64,000 nucleotides of DNA from DAIDKA01 sp036267975 (GTDB taxonomy: Bacteria > Pseudomonadota > Gammaproteobacteria > Steroidobacterales > Steroidobacteraceae): NCBI GenBank assembly GCA_036267975.1, contig DATAVA010000031.1, positions 1 through 64,000 of the forward strand. Reading direction: 5' to 3'. This document shows, one piece after another, positions 51,809-60,646 of the stretch. The position numbers and the translations under genes were made by a program. Below the pieces are notes generated by a model, which did no database searches, was not told the DNA's origin, and saw only the letters and a list, made by a program, of their open reading frames with translations. Positions within the stretch are counted from its first letter, which is position 1, and every line of letters begins with the position of its first letter.

Positions 51809-53152
51809 TCAGGAACGCATGCCCAGTCTTTCCATACGACGGTAGAGCGCCTGGCGGGACAGCCCCAGGGAGGCTGCGGCGCGTGAGACGTTACCGCCCG
51901 CCGCGCGCAGACTGGCCTCGATCGCACCCCGATTCAGACCTTCTGCCTCGAATGTGCCCGGGCCCTTCGGTGCGGGCAGATTCAGATCCGCCACCTGCAG
52001 CTCCCCGCCGCTGGCCAGCAACCGGGCGCGCTCCACCACATTGCGCAATTCACGGACATTGCCCGGCCAGCCATGCTGCAGCAATGCCTGGCGCGCATCG
52101 TCGCTCAAGGTCAGCGCACCTCCCAGGAAATGCTGAGCCAGTGGCAGGATATCGGCCGGCCGGTCGGCGAGGGCGGGCAGCGGGATCTCGATGGTATTGA
52201 GCCGGTAGTACAGGTCTTCCCGAAAGCCGCCCTGGCGCAGCATCTGCGACAAGTCAGCGTTCGTGGCGCTGATGACGCGCACCCGTGTGGTGCGGGTCTT
52301 GCTCGAACCGAGTGGCTCAAACTGCCCGGTTTCCAGCACCCGCAGCAATTTCACCTGGCCCGGCAGCGGCAGATTGCCGATCTCATCGAGGAACAGCGTG
52401 CCGCCATTGGCGGACTCGAACCGCCCGATGCGGGCGCGATTCGCCCCGGTGTAGGCGCCCGCCTCCGCGCCAAACAGCTCCGCCTCGATCAGGTCGGCGG
52501 GCAAGGCACCGCAGTTGACGGCGACAAAGGGACCGGCGCGCACCGCCGAATTAGCGTGCACGATGGCGGCGATGCGCTCCTTGCCGGAGCCGTTGGGACC
52601 GGTGAGCAGTACCGGCACTTCGGCGCGGGCGACCCGACAGGCGAGCTCCACGGCGGCCGCCATGGCACGTGACTCGTACACCACGCCGCACAGGTCATGC
52701 GTTCTCGCCAGTTGCATGCGCTGCTGCTCGCGTTCGAGATGCAGGCGCGCCGTCTCCCGCACGCTCTGTGAGAGTTCCAGCAGATTTTCCACCGTCGCCA
52801 ACAGCCGATCGTTGTCCCAGGGCTTGGCCACGTAGTCCGCGGCGCCGGCTTTCACCAATTGCACGGCCGATTCCAGGTGCGTCCAGGCCGTCAGCAGAAT
52901 GACCGGCAGGTCCGGGTGCGCTGCGCGGATATCGCGAAACAGCGCCACGCCTTCCTGGCCCGAGGTGGTGTCCGCGGTGAAGTTCATGTCGGCGATGACC
53001 AGGTCCACCCGATGCGCCGCGAGGCTCGTGAGTCCCGCAGCCGGCGAAACCGCCGTCAGCGTCGTGATGTCGTGCAGGCTGAACAACATTCCCAGGGCCG
53101 TACCGACCGCCGGATTGTCATCAATCACCAGGACCGTGCGCATGAATGACAT
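51809..53152 (-). CDS. Sigma-54-dependent NtrC-family response regulator
   Basis: The 447-residue activator has a receiver domain with acidic DD at 11-12 and phospho-acceptor Asp55, an AAA+ domain with Walker A GPNGSGKE at 185-192, the sigma-54 contact loop GAYTGA at 232-237 (Tyr replaces the usual Phe), Walker B GTLFLDEI at 251-258 and an Arg-finger region (GGFREDLYYRL), then a Fis-type helix-turn-helix (NVSRAAASLGLSRQALYRRM). The start could be the ATG at 52143's upstream pair: 53152 or 53143; neither has a clear ribosome binding site. It follows the PotF-like gene by 13 bases. Confidence 0.93.
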   Translation of the reverse strand: MSFMRTVLVIDDNPAVGTALGMLFSLHDITTLTAVSPAAGLTSLAAHRVDLVIADMNFTADTTSGQEGVALFRDIRAAHPDLPVILLTAWTHLESAVQLVKAGAADYVAKPWDNDRLLATVENLLELSQSVRETARLHLEREQQRMQLARTHDLCGVVYESRAMAAAVELACRVARAEVPVLLTGPNGSGKERIAAIVHANSAVRAGPFVAVNCGALPADLIEAELFGAEAGAYTGANRARIGRFESANGGTLFLDEIGNLPLPGQVKLLRVLETGQFEPLGSSKTRTTRVRVISATNADLSQMLRQGGFREDLYYRLNTIEIPLPALADRPADILPLAQHFLGGALTLSDDARQALLQHGWPGNVRELRNVVERARLLASGGELQVADLNLPAPKGPGTFEAEGLNRGAIEASLRAAGGNVSRAAASLGLSRQALYRRMERLGMRS

Positions 53153-53165
53153 GGTAGCGGATTAA

Positions 53166-54296
53166 CTACTGACCCGTCCGAAAGCGCGTCCACATCCGGG
53201 TCCGCAATCGCACGAAGGCGTCACTGCCGAGTCGCTCCGGAATCAGCCGCGCCGCTTGCGCGCCGTGTGGATAGATCGCGGCGTTGGCGAGCTGCGCTTG
53301 CACCAGAGGCTGCGATGCCGCGTTACCGTTCGGAAAGTGGATGGCATTGGCGTTGTCCGCGGCAACTTTGGCATCCATGAGGAAATTGATGAAGCGGGCC
53401 GCATTGTCTGGATGGGGGGCATCAGCGACGATTGCCGCGGTGTCGATCCACATGACCGCGCCCTCACGGGGAATGCTGTAGCCGATGGAGTGCTTGGATC
53501 CGGCGGTTCGCACCCGCTCGCGCGCCTGCAGGGCATCACCATTGCTGGCAATGATCAGGCACAGGTCCCCTTCGGCCAGTTGCGCGACCAGCGAATCGGT
53601 GCCGATCTTGCGGATGTAGGGCCGTACCGCCATCAGTGCGGCCGCCGCGCGTGCCAGCACCTTGGGATCCTCACTATCCGGCCTCTCGCCCAGCCACGCC
53701 AGGACGCTGGGTACGATCACGGCGGGTGACTCATACAGGCCGATGCCGCAATCCGCGAAGTGGGCCGCGACCTTGGGATCAAACAGCATGGCCCAGCTGT
53801 CGAGCGGTGCCTGCGCCAACCGCGCGTGGATCTGCGCCTCATCATAGGCAAAGCCGGTGATGCCCCAGGCATACACGACCGCGTGCGCATTGCCCGGATC
53901 GTGCCGCGCCAGGTCACGCATAATCACGGGGTCCATGTTGGCAAGATTCGGCAGCGCGGACTTGTCCAGCGAGCGAATCGCGCCGGCCCGCGACAACATC
54001 TGCAGATAGGACGCGGAGGGGAAGACGACATCGTAGCCCGAATGGCCGGCCAGCAGGCGCGCCGCCAGCGTCAGATTGGAGTCGAAGACATCGTAATGCA
54101 CCACGATGCCGGTCTGCGTCTGGAACAGTTTCAGGAGCTCGGGCTTGATGTAGTCATACCAGTTGTAGACGTTCAGGACGCGTTCGCCGGCTGTGGAGCG
54201 GGAGGGAGCCGATGATGGAGTGCAGCCGCCCAGCAACAGGGTCAGAAATCCAAACAATCCTGATGAGACCCACAATGTCAGTGGGCGCGCGCGCAT
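53166..54296 (-). CDS. PotF/PotD-like polyamine-binding lipoprotein
   Basis: The 376-residue protein resembles spermidine/putrescine-binding proteins: VLNVYNWYDYIKPELLKLFQTQTGIVVHYDVFDSN near the N-terminus and PREGAVMWIDTAAIVADAPHPDNAARFINFLMD later. A lipobox LGGC near residue 24 suggests attachment to a membrane rather than free periplasmic location. The ATG at 54296 lies two bases after the last permease stop, with GAGG upstream. The pot permeases and ATPase are not nearby; instead MacB-type permeases precede it, so it may be a sensory or adaptor component of that system. Confidence 0.87.
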   Translation of the reverse strand: MRARPLTLWVSSGLFGFLTLLLGGCTPSSAPSRSTAGERVLNVYNWYDYIKPELLKLFQTQTGIVVHYDVFDSNLTLAARLLAGHSGYDVVFPSASYLQMLSRAGAIRSLDKSALPNLANMDPVIMRDLARHDPGNAHAVVYAWGITGFAYDEAQIHARLAQAPLDSWAMLFDPKVAAHFADCGIGLYESPAVIVPSVLAWLGERPDSEDPKVLARAAAALMAVRPYIRKIGTDSLVAQLAEGDLCLIIASNGDALQARERVRTAGSKHSIGYSIPREGAVMWIDTAAIVADAPHPDNAARFINFLMDAKVAADNANAIHFPNGNAASQPLVQAQLANAAIYPHGAQAARLIPERLGSDAFVRLRTRMWTRFRTGQ

Positions 54297-54298
54297 TT

Positions 54299-55516
54299 TC
54301 ACAAGCCTCGTGTCGCAATCGCCGGGGGCACCGAAGCTGCGCGCAGCGCCGGCCACAGCACCGCCAGTTGACACAGCACCAGCACGATCAGCGCGCCGCT
54401 GCAGGCATAAGCGAGGCCCATGCGATGGATCTCCAGGTGCGCAGCAATCCAGGTGTTGCCGGCAAGCCCCAGCGCGACTCCCAATACACAACCGAATCCC
54501 GCGATCAGCAGGTTCTCGATGTGGAAGTACCGCAGAATGTCGCTGCGGCGCGCCCCGAGTGCACGTCGCATGCCGATCTGCCGCCGCCGCTGCCCCACCC
54601 AGTACATCGTCAGGCCGATGACGCCGAAGGCGGTGATGATCAGCAGCAATGCGGCAAGAGTGCCGAGGATGACGGTCGTGGTACGGTTACCCCGCTCCGC
54701 CTGGCGGCGGATCTGCGCGAACGGCTGCACGTCCCGGATGATTCGATCGTGTGTCAGCTCCCGAAGTTTTGCCGGCGCGGCATGCAGCACTGTGGCCTGC
54801 TCGCCCGGCTTGGTGCGCACCACGTACATCAACTCACTATTCAAATACTGGTAGGGTATGAAAATCGAATACTCGCGCCAGGGATTCCCCCATCCGGATA
54901 CGTCCCCGGGACGCTGCATTTTTCGGATGATCCCGACGATGCGGCTTGAACCGCCGTGCTGAAAGTAAAGGGTATTGCCGAGCGCGCCGCCCGCGGGAAA
55001 CAATCCGTCCGCAACGCTTTGAGTGATCACGACCGAGCCGGGGATCTTGACCTCGCCGCTGCGGATCTCGCCCACCTCACTGCCCGTGAACCAGCGCCCG
55101 ACGTTGAGTTTCAGGCCATACGTGGTAAGTCCGTACTCATCGAGGGGATAGATCGCGGTCCAGGCGATGAATTCATCATGATTGGACTGCTTCCCGAGAG
55201 GCCAATGCCACTCGATGCCCGTCAGGGGCGAACTATTGGTCGCTTCCACATCGACGACCCCCGGGATCGACCGCAGCGCCGCCAGATCGGCTTCGATGCG
55301 CGCCTTCAGATCCGGCGGGTTCGACAACCAGATATTGGTCATTTCAAAGATGTTGGCTTCATCTATGCCGGTGGGTCGATCCATCCACTGCATACGCTGC
55401 TGTATCATGGACAGGCAATTGCTGATGATCGCCAGCGTTACCGCGATCTGCACAGCGATCAGCCCGGCGCCGAGCTTATTGCGGCGCAAGGTTCTGAGGA
55501 TGGGCAGCATTTCCAT
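54299..55516 (-). CDS. MacB/FtsX-type ABC permease, type B, pair 1
   Basis: The 405-residue permease has one N-terminal TM helix, a periplasmic MacB core domain and three C-terminal TM helices (FtsX domain). It is the 'type B' member of its pair: MEMLPILRTLRRNKLGAGLIAVQIAVTL at the start, GIDEANIFEMTN, LNVGRWF and the C-terminal IGMRRALGARRSDILRYFHIENLLIAG. The ATG at 55516 lies two bases after the type A stop. Such permeases use an ABC ATPase for mechanical work on periplasmic substrates or lipoproteins; no ATPase is in the window. Confidence 0.88.
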   Translation of the reverse strand: MEMLPILRTLRRNKLGAGLIAVQIAVTLAIISNCLSMIQQRMQWMDRPTGIDEANIFEMTNIWLSNPPDLKARIEADLAALRSIPGVVDVEATNSSPLTGIEWHWPLGKQSNHDEFIAWTAIYPLDEYGLTTYGLKLNVGRWFTGSEVGEIRSGEVKIPGSVVITQSVADGLFPAGGALGNTLYFQHGGSSRIVGIIRKMQRPGDVSGWGNPWREYSIFIPYQYLNSELMYVVRTKPGEQATVLHAAPAKLRELTHDRIIRDVQPFAQIRRQAERGNRTTTVILGTLAALLLIITAFGVIGLTMYWVGQRRRQIGMRRALGARRSDILRYFHIENLLIAGFGCVLGVALGLAGNTWIAAHLEIHRMGLAYACSGALIVLVLCQLAVLWPALRAASVPPAIATRGL

Positions 55517-55518
55517 GT

Positions 55519-56838
55519 CTATTGCGCCTTCAGCTGCCAACCCGGTTCAACGCGGCTCGCCCGAAATGCGGGGTAGAGGCTGCAGCAGATGGTGGTCAGC
55601 GCTGCGACGACAAACGTGATCAACACCATTTCGACGTTCAACGAAAGCAGATGCCCGTAGGCGCTGTCCGGGCTCGGTATGCCGCGCAGCCAGCGCAAGG
55701 CCGCAAGGCCGGCCGCCGTCAGACCGAGCCCCAGTAGTCCGCCCATCAGCCCAATGAGCATTGCCTCACTGACGCACTGGAGGAACAGATCGCTGCGCGA
55801 GGCGCCCAGGGCGCGTCGCACGCTCAGTTCGAGCGCGCGACTGGAGAACTTCGCGAGCATCAGTCCGATCGCGTTGATCAGACAAACGATCAGGAACCCC
55901 AGCGCGACCATCGTATTGATTCGGACTTCGTCCGGCACGACGCGCAGATATTCCAGCCAGCCCGCCACGTCGTAGAGTGCTGTGATAGGCCGCCATTTGA
56001 ATCGACCCAGCCGCTGCTGCTCCGCAGCATAGTTGTCGAGAAAGCTCCTGAAACTCCGCACCTGCTCCGGCCGCGGCATCTGCAGCCAGTACTGGATCCA
56101 CGGACATTCGGAGTCGAGGAGGTCCTGCCAGCCGGTGGGTATCCCCGTGATATCGCATCCGTATTCATTTGCCGCGAGCTGCCGGTCCACCGCGATGGAG
56201 AACGGCATATAGAAGTCCTCCGATGCGCCGAACGTTCCGGAGCTGATGTCATAGAAATGCGGCGTCAGATACCAATTGCGGATGACGCCGATGACGCGGT
56301 AGTCCCGCATGCCGAGACTGACGGTTCTGCCGACTGCATCATTTCTCGGAAACAAGCGGTCCGCGAGACTGGTGCTCAAGACCACGACATTGGCGCGCGT
56401 GTCGTCCTCCTTCCTCCCCCAGGTAGCGCCGCTGCGAAACGGCACGTCGAACATGGCAAAGAAATCGCCGTAGGTTGCCCGACCGGACGCCTGGAACGGA
56501 TCCCCCTGCGCGGGCTGCACGTTGAGCGTCAGCGGGTACATAGCGGTCTGGCGCACACCGCCCTGCGCTTTCGTGAAGGCGATGGCGTCACGGTACGTAA
56601 GGTCCCAGGGCAGTGCTCCGATCTCGTGATGCTCCGAGCCATACCCCGTCACGTCGATCTGCGGCACGAATAATTGCGAGGACTTGTCCGGAATCGGGTT
56701 ACTCGACATCACCACGAGCGTCGTCAGCATCGTCATTGACGCACCGATGCCGACGCCGATCGCGGCGACCATCAGTGTGGTCAGCATGGCGTTGCGTCGC
56801 AGGCTGCGGACCGCCAGCTCGAGGTAGTAGCCAACCAT
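55519..56838 (-). CDS. MacB/FtsX-type ABC permease, type A, pair 1
   Basis: The 439-residue permease has the same topology as its partner but a distinct 'type A' sequence: MVGYYLELAVRSLRRN at the start, a longer periplasmic domain ending in NYAAEQQRLGRFKW, and LELSVRRALGASRSDLFLQCVSEAMLIG near the end. It lies 21 bases from the preceding damaged gene. Type A and type B genes alternate through the array, so each pair probably forms a heterodimeric permease. Confidence 0.88.
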   Translation of the reverse strand: MVGYYLELAVRSLRRNAMLTTLMVAAIGVGIGASMTMLTTLVVMSSNPIPDKSSQLFVPQIDVTGYGSEHHEIGALPWDLTYRDAIAFTKAQGGVRQTAMYPLTLNVQPAQGDPFQASGRATYGDFFAMFDVPFRSGATWGRKEDDTRANVVVLSTSLADRLFPRNDAVGRTVSLGMRDYRVIGVIRNWYLTPHFYDISSGTFGASEDFYMPFSIAVDRQLAANEYGCDITGIPTGWQDLLDSECPWIQYWLQMPRPEQVRSFRSFLDNYAAEQQRLGRFKWRPITALYDVAGWLEYLRVVPDEVRINTMVALGFLIVCLINAIGLMLAKFSSRALELSVRRALGASRSDLFLQCVSEAMLIGLMGGLLGLGLTAAGLAALRWLRGIPSPDSAYGHLLSLNVEMVLITFVVAALTTICCSLYPAFRASRVEPGWQLKAQ

Positions 56839-56859
56839 CACTATCTCTCGCGATTGGGG

Positions 56860-58075
56860 CTACAGGTCGCGGATGGCCGCGGCCGGAGGAATGGCAGCCG
56901 CGCGTAGCGCCGGCCACAACACCGCGGCCTGACTGAGCGCGAGTACGATGAGCGCTCCGACGCAGATATAGCCGGCACTCATGCGGGTGAGGGTCAAAGT
57001 CCTTGCCAACCAGGTGTTTCCGGCCAGACCGATCACAGTGCCGACCACGGCACCGGCACCGGCTATAAACAGGTTCTCGAGTTGGAAATACCGCAGGATA
57101 TCCACGCGGCGTGCGCCCATTGCCCGGCGCATGCCAATCTGCCTGCGACGCTGCGCGACCCAGTACAGCACCAGCCCAATGATGCCGCAGGCGGTGACAA
57201 TCAGCAGCAGTGCGCACAGCACGCCGAGCATCAGGCTCAGGGAATGCTCGGTCTCGTAGGCTCGCTGACGGGTCTCGCGAAACGAGGACACATTCAAAAT
57301 GATCCGCCGCCGCGTCACCGCGTAAAGCCGCTCGCGCACGGCCACCATGGCCGTGGCGAGCGTGCCGGGGCGGACCCGCACGAGGTAGGTGGCATAGTTA
57401 CCGATGTATTGATGCGGCAGGAATATCGAATTCTCGACACTTGACCCAAACCGGCCGTTGCCAGTCCAGGGTGACTGCGCGCGCTCCACGATGCCCACGA
57501 TGCGTATCGGCGCGGACGAATTCACGTAGGCCACCTGACCGAGGGCATCACCGGCAGGGAACAGCGTCCGCGCAAGATTGCGGGTGATCACGACGCTGGA
57601 TGCGCTCTCCTCCTCACCCATGCGAAAATCCTTGACCTCATCCGCACTGAACCAGCGCCCCGATCAGTTTGACGCCGTACACGGCAAGCCCGTGTTCGTC
57701 GACGAAATACTCCGTGGTAGTGGCATTTGGCTGCTTCTGCTCCGGCTTGAGGTTGATTCCCGTTACAAACGCCGATCCGCCCAGCGGGAAACCGTTCGTG
57801 GCCTCGGCATCCATCACACCCGGCATCGAGCGCAGCGCGGCGACATCCGCGGCGATGCGCGCCTTGAGGTCGTCAGGTTGTCCCACCCAGGTGTTTATCA
57901 CCGTAAAGACATCCGACTCATTCATGCCGCTGGGGCGCGCCATCTGCTCACGGTATTGCTGAATGACCGACAGGCAATTGCAGACGATCGCCAGCGTCAA
58001 GGCGATCTGCAGACCGATCAGCATGGCGCCAACCTTGTTGCGGCGCAGAGCAGAGAGAATCGGCAGGATTTCCAT
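56860..58075 (-). pseudogene. Frameshifted MacB/FtsX-type permease, type B, pair 2
   Basis: The gene begins at ATG 58075 (MEILPILSALRRNKVG, type B start) and reads open to a stop at 57638. The conserved LKL-x-GRWF motif is broken after GVKLI: the reading frame then shifts, and the remaining family sequence (GRWFSADEVKDF, then the FtsX domain to 56860) continues in another frame. Compared with the three intact paralogues, two bases are missing around 57658-57662, next to a run of four C. Everything else is well preserved, so the mutation is recent, is a programmed shift, or is a sequencing error at the short homopolymer. Confidence 0.8.
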
Positions 58076-58086
58076 GCTGTCCCCCG

Positions 58087-59427
58087 CTACTGTGTTTTCA
58101 GCTGCCACGCCGGCTGCACACGGCTGGCGCGCCAGACCGGGTAGAGCGCGGAACAGACCGTGGCACACACGGCGAGCAGCACGGTGATCAGGATCATGCT
58201 GCCATCAAGCGAAGTGGCCCGATCCACCGCTTCAGTACCGCCTGAGATCATGTGCAGCGCCCTCTGGCTGGCAAGTCCTGCGGCCGTGAGCCCCAGTCCC
58301 AACAATCCTCCGGGCAAGCCCACGACCGCCGTTTCAATCAGACACTGCAGACAGATATCCCAGCGCGATGCACCCATGGCGCGCCGTACGCCAAGCTCCC
58401 CCGCACGTCCTGAAAACCTGGCCAGCATCAGGCCGGCGGCATTGGTGAGGCACACAACCAGGAATCCAAAGGCCACCACGCTGCTCACGCGCAACGTATC
58501 CGGGACCGAGATCTCCAGGGCCATCCACTGGCGCACGTCGCGCAATGCGACTCTGGGCGCCCAGTGGAAGCGCCCCAGCTGGCGCTGCTGCGAAGCGTAG
58601 TTGTACAGGAATGCACGGTAATCGCGCGCCGCCGCCGCGGTTGGCAGCTCCACCCAGAATTGGATCCAGATGCAGCCCGAGGCCAGCTGACCCGCCCAGC
58701 CGGGTGCAGTGCGGGCGTTGCACATCATGCTTCCGTTGGCCGGCATCTGTCGCGCAATCGCGGTGGAGAAAGGCAGGAACACATCCTCGGCATCGGCAAG
58801 CCCATTGCGCTGTCCCTGGGTCAGATCGTAGAAGCGCGGCACGGGGTTCCAGGCATCGATGACACCGACGACCCGATACTCGCGATCGCTCAGGCTGATG
58901 GTCTTGCCGACGGGGCTGTCGTGGGGGAACAGTCGCTCGGCCAGCTTGGCGCTCAGCACCACGACATTGGTTCCGCCTTCATCATCAGACTCACTCCATG
59001 GACCACCCTGGCGGAACGGCACCGCGAACATGCGAAAAAAATCGGCGTAGGCCGCACGACCGCCAACCGGGAAGGGCACTGCGTCCGAGCCCATCGCGTC
59101 CAGCGAAACGGCATACATGGCCGTCTGACGTACCGCACGGTGAGCCTTCATGAAGGCCATGGCGTCGCGATAGGAGATCTGATCCTGCAGCTGATAGCTT
59201 GCAGACGTGTCGCCACCGGGCCGGGTCGGCGGACCCCAGGCGTCGATCTGCGGCACGAACAGTTCGGCAGACTTTTCAGGGATGGGATCAACCGTCAGCG
59301 CCCGCAAGGTGGTGAGCACCGTCATGGATGCGCCGATGCCGAAACCCACAACCGTCACCATCAGCGCGGTGAGTGCCACGTTGCGTCTGAGGCTGCGAAT
59401 GGCCAGATCGAAGTAGTAGCCAAGCAT
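58087..59427 (-). CDS. MacB/FtsX-type ABC permease, type A, pair 2
   Basis: The 446-residue type A permease begins MLGYYFDLAIRSLRRN, with GIGASMTVLTTLRAL in the first TM region and GELGVRRAMGASRWDICLQCLIETAVVG in the C-terminal FtsX domain. The periplasmic domain contains the paralogue motif YNYASQQRQLGRFHWAP. I chose the ATG at 59427, preceded by AGGG; longer reading upstream is Arg-rich and lies inside the neighbouring gene. It sits ten bases after the type B gene of pair 3 and 11 bases before the damaged partner. Confidence 0.88.
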   Translation of the reverse strand: MLGYYFDLAIRSLRRNVALTALMVTVVGFGIGASMTVLTTLRALTVDPIPEKSAELFVPQIDAWGPPTRPGGDTSASYQLQDQISYRDAMAFMKAHRAVRQTAMYAVSLDAMGSDAVPFPVGGRAAYADFFRMFAVPFRQGGPWSESDDEGGTNVVVLSAKLAERLFPHDSPVGKTISLSDREYRVVGVIDAWNPVPRFYDLTQGQRNGLADAEDVFLPFSTAIARQMPANGSMMCNARTAPGWAGQLASGCIWIQFWVELPTAAAARDYRAFLYNYASQQRQLGRFHWAPRVALRDVRQWMALEISVPDTLRVSSVVAFGFLVVCLTNAAGLMLARFSGRAGELGVRRAMGASRWDICLQCLIETAVVGLPGGLLGLGLTAAGLASQRALHMISGGTEAVDRATSLDGSMILITVLLAVCATVCSALYPVWRASRVQPAWQLKTQ

Positions 59428-59437
59428 CGCCCTACCC

Positions 59438-60634
59438 CTATTGCGCCCGGGCCGCCACCGCCGGTGGAATCGACGCCGCCCGCAGCGCCGGCCACAGCAC
59501 CGCCGCCTGGCACAAGACCAGGACCACGAGCGCGCCGGCACACACGTATGCCACGCTCACGCGCGTCAGCTCCAGGTTCTTGGCCAGCTGCACGTTGACG
59601 GCCATGCCCAGGCCGATGCCCAGCACCGCGCCGGCGCCCGCGATCAGCAGGTTCTCGGTGTGAAAGTAAGCCAGGACATCGATGCGCCGCGCACCCAGTG
59701 CGCGGCGCACGCCGATCTGCGGTCGCCGCTGCGCCACCCAGTACATGGTGAGGCCCACGATGCCGCAGGCCGTCACGGCCAACAGCAGCGCGCACACCGT
59801 TGTCAACACGATGCTGACCACGCGGTCCAGCTGGAATGTCCGCGCGCGGATTTCAGTAAATGGCACCAGGTTTTGGATCACGCGCTGGTTCGCTAGCTCG
59901 AAGAGCCGGTCCTGCGCGGCGCGCATCACCGCCGCCTGGGTGCCGGGCTTCGTACGTACGACGTAGGTCGCGCCCTTGTTAATCGGCATCTCCGGCAGGT
60001 ACATCGACTGACTCTTACCGCCGCCCGGTGCGGCCACGGTCGCCACCACGCCGATGATGCGGCTGGACTGCGTCGGTGTAAGCCAGACCTGCTGGCCGAG
60101 CGCATTGCCCGCGGGAAACAGCGCTCGCGCCAGTTCCTGGGTGACCACGATGCTCGCCGGATAACGGTTTTCGTAGAAACGCAGATCGATGACCTCATCG
60201 GCGTGGAACCAGCGCCCCGCCGTGAGTTTCAGGCCGTAGGTCGCAAGACCGTGATCGGTGTCGAAATACAGGTTCCCGACCGCGGTCGGATACCGCTGGT
60301 CGGGCTTCAGGCTGACCCCCTCGCCATAACTGTTCCCGCCCAACGGGAGGGTGATCGCCGTGTCGGCGTCGATCACCCCCGGCAGCGATCGCAGCGCCGC
60401 CAGATCGCCCAGCAGGCGCGCCTTGAGGTCCGGAGGGTCATCCACGAACGCGGTCGAGAGCACGAAAATGTTGGCTTCGTCGATGCCAGCGGGCTGGCGC
60501 ATGCGCTGCCCGAGCTGCTCGATGATCGACAGGCTGTTGCAGAGCATTGCGATCGTCAGCGCGATCTGCAGGCCGATCAGCAGCGCGCCGGTCTTGTTGC
60601 GCATCAGGGCGCGCAGAATGGGCAGGATGTCCAT
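59438..60634 (-). CDS. MacB/FtsX-type ABC permease, type B, pair 3
   Basis: The 398-residue type B permease starts MDILPILRALMRNKTGALLIG, with GIDEANIFVLST, the intact LKLTAGRWFHADEV motif used to diagnose the broken paralogue, and IGVRRALGARRIDVLAYFHTENLLIAG near the C-terminus. The ATG at 60634 has AGAAGG upstream. It lies 12 bases after its type A partner. It is one of three intact type B copies, closely similar in order but clearly diverged in the periplasmic domain. Confidence 0.88.
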   Translation of the reverse strand: MDILPILRALMRNKTGALLIGLQIALTIAMLCNSLSIIEQLGQRMRQPAGIDEANIFVLSTAFVDDPPDLKARLLGDLAALRSLPGVIDADTAITLPLGGNSYGEGVSLKPDQRYPTAVGNLYFDTDHGLATYGLKLTAGRWFHADEVIDLRFYENRYPASIVVTQELARALFPAGNALGQQVWLTPTQSSRIIGVVATVAAPGGGKSQSMYLPEMPINKGATYVVRTKPGTQAAVMRAAQDRLFELANQRVIQNLVPFTEIRARTFQLDRVVSIVLTTVCALLLAVTACGIVGLTMYWVAQRRPQIGVRRALGARRIDVLAYFHTENLLIAGAGAVLGIGLGMAVNVQLAKNLELTRVSVAYVCAGALVVLVLCQAAVLWPALRAASIPPAVAARAQ

Positions 60635-60646
60635 ATGTGCCTTCTC

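Noticed and set aside
57622..57660. A separate short permease starting at ATG 57621
   Set aside because: The family sequence GRWFSADEV continues upstream of that ATG in the same frame, so the ATG is internal and the gene is frameshifted.
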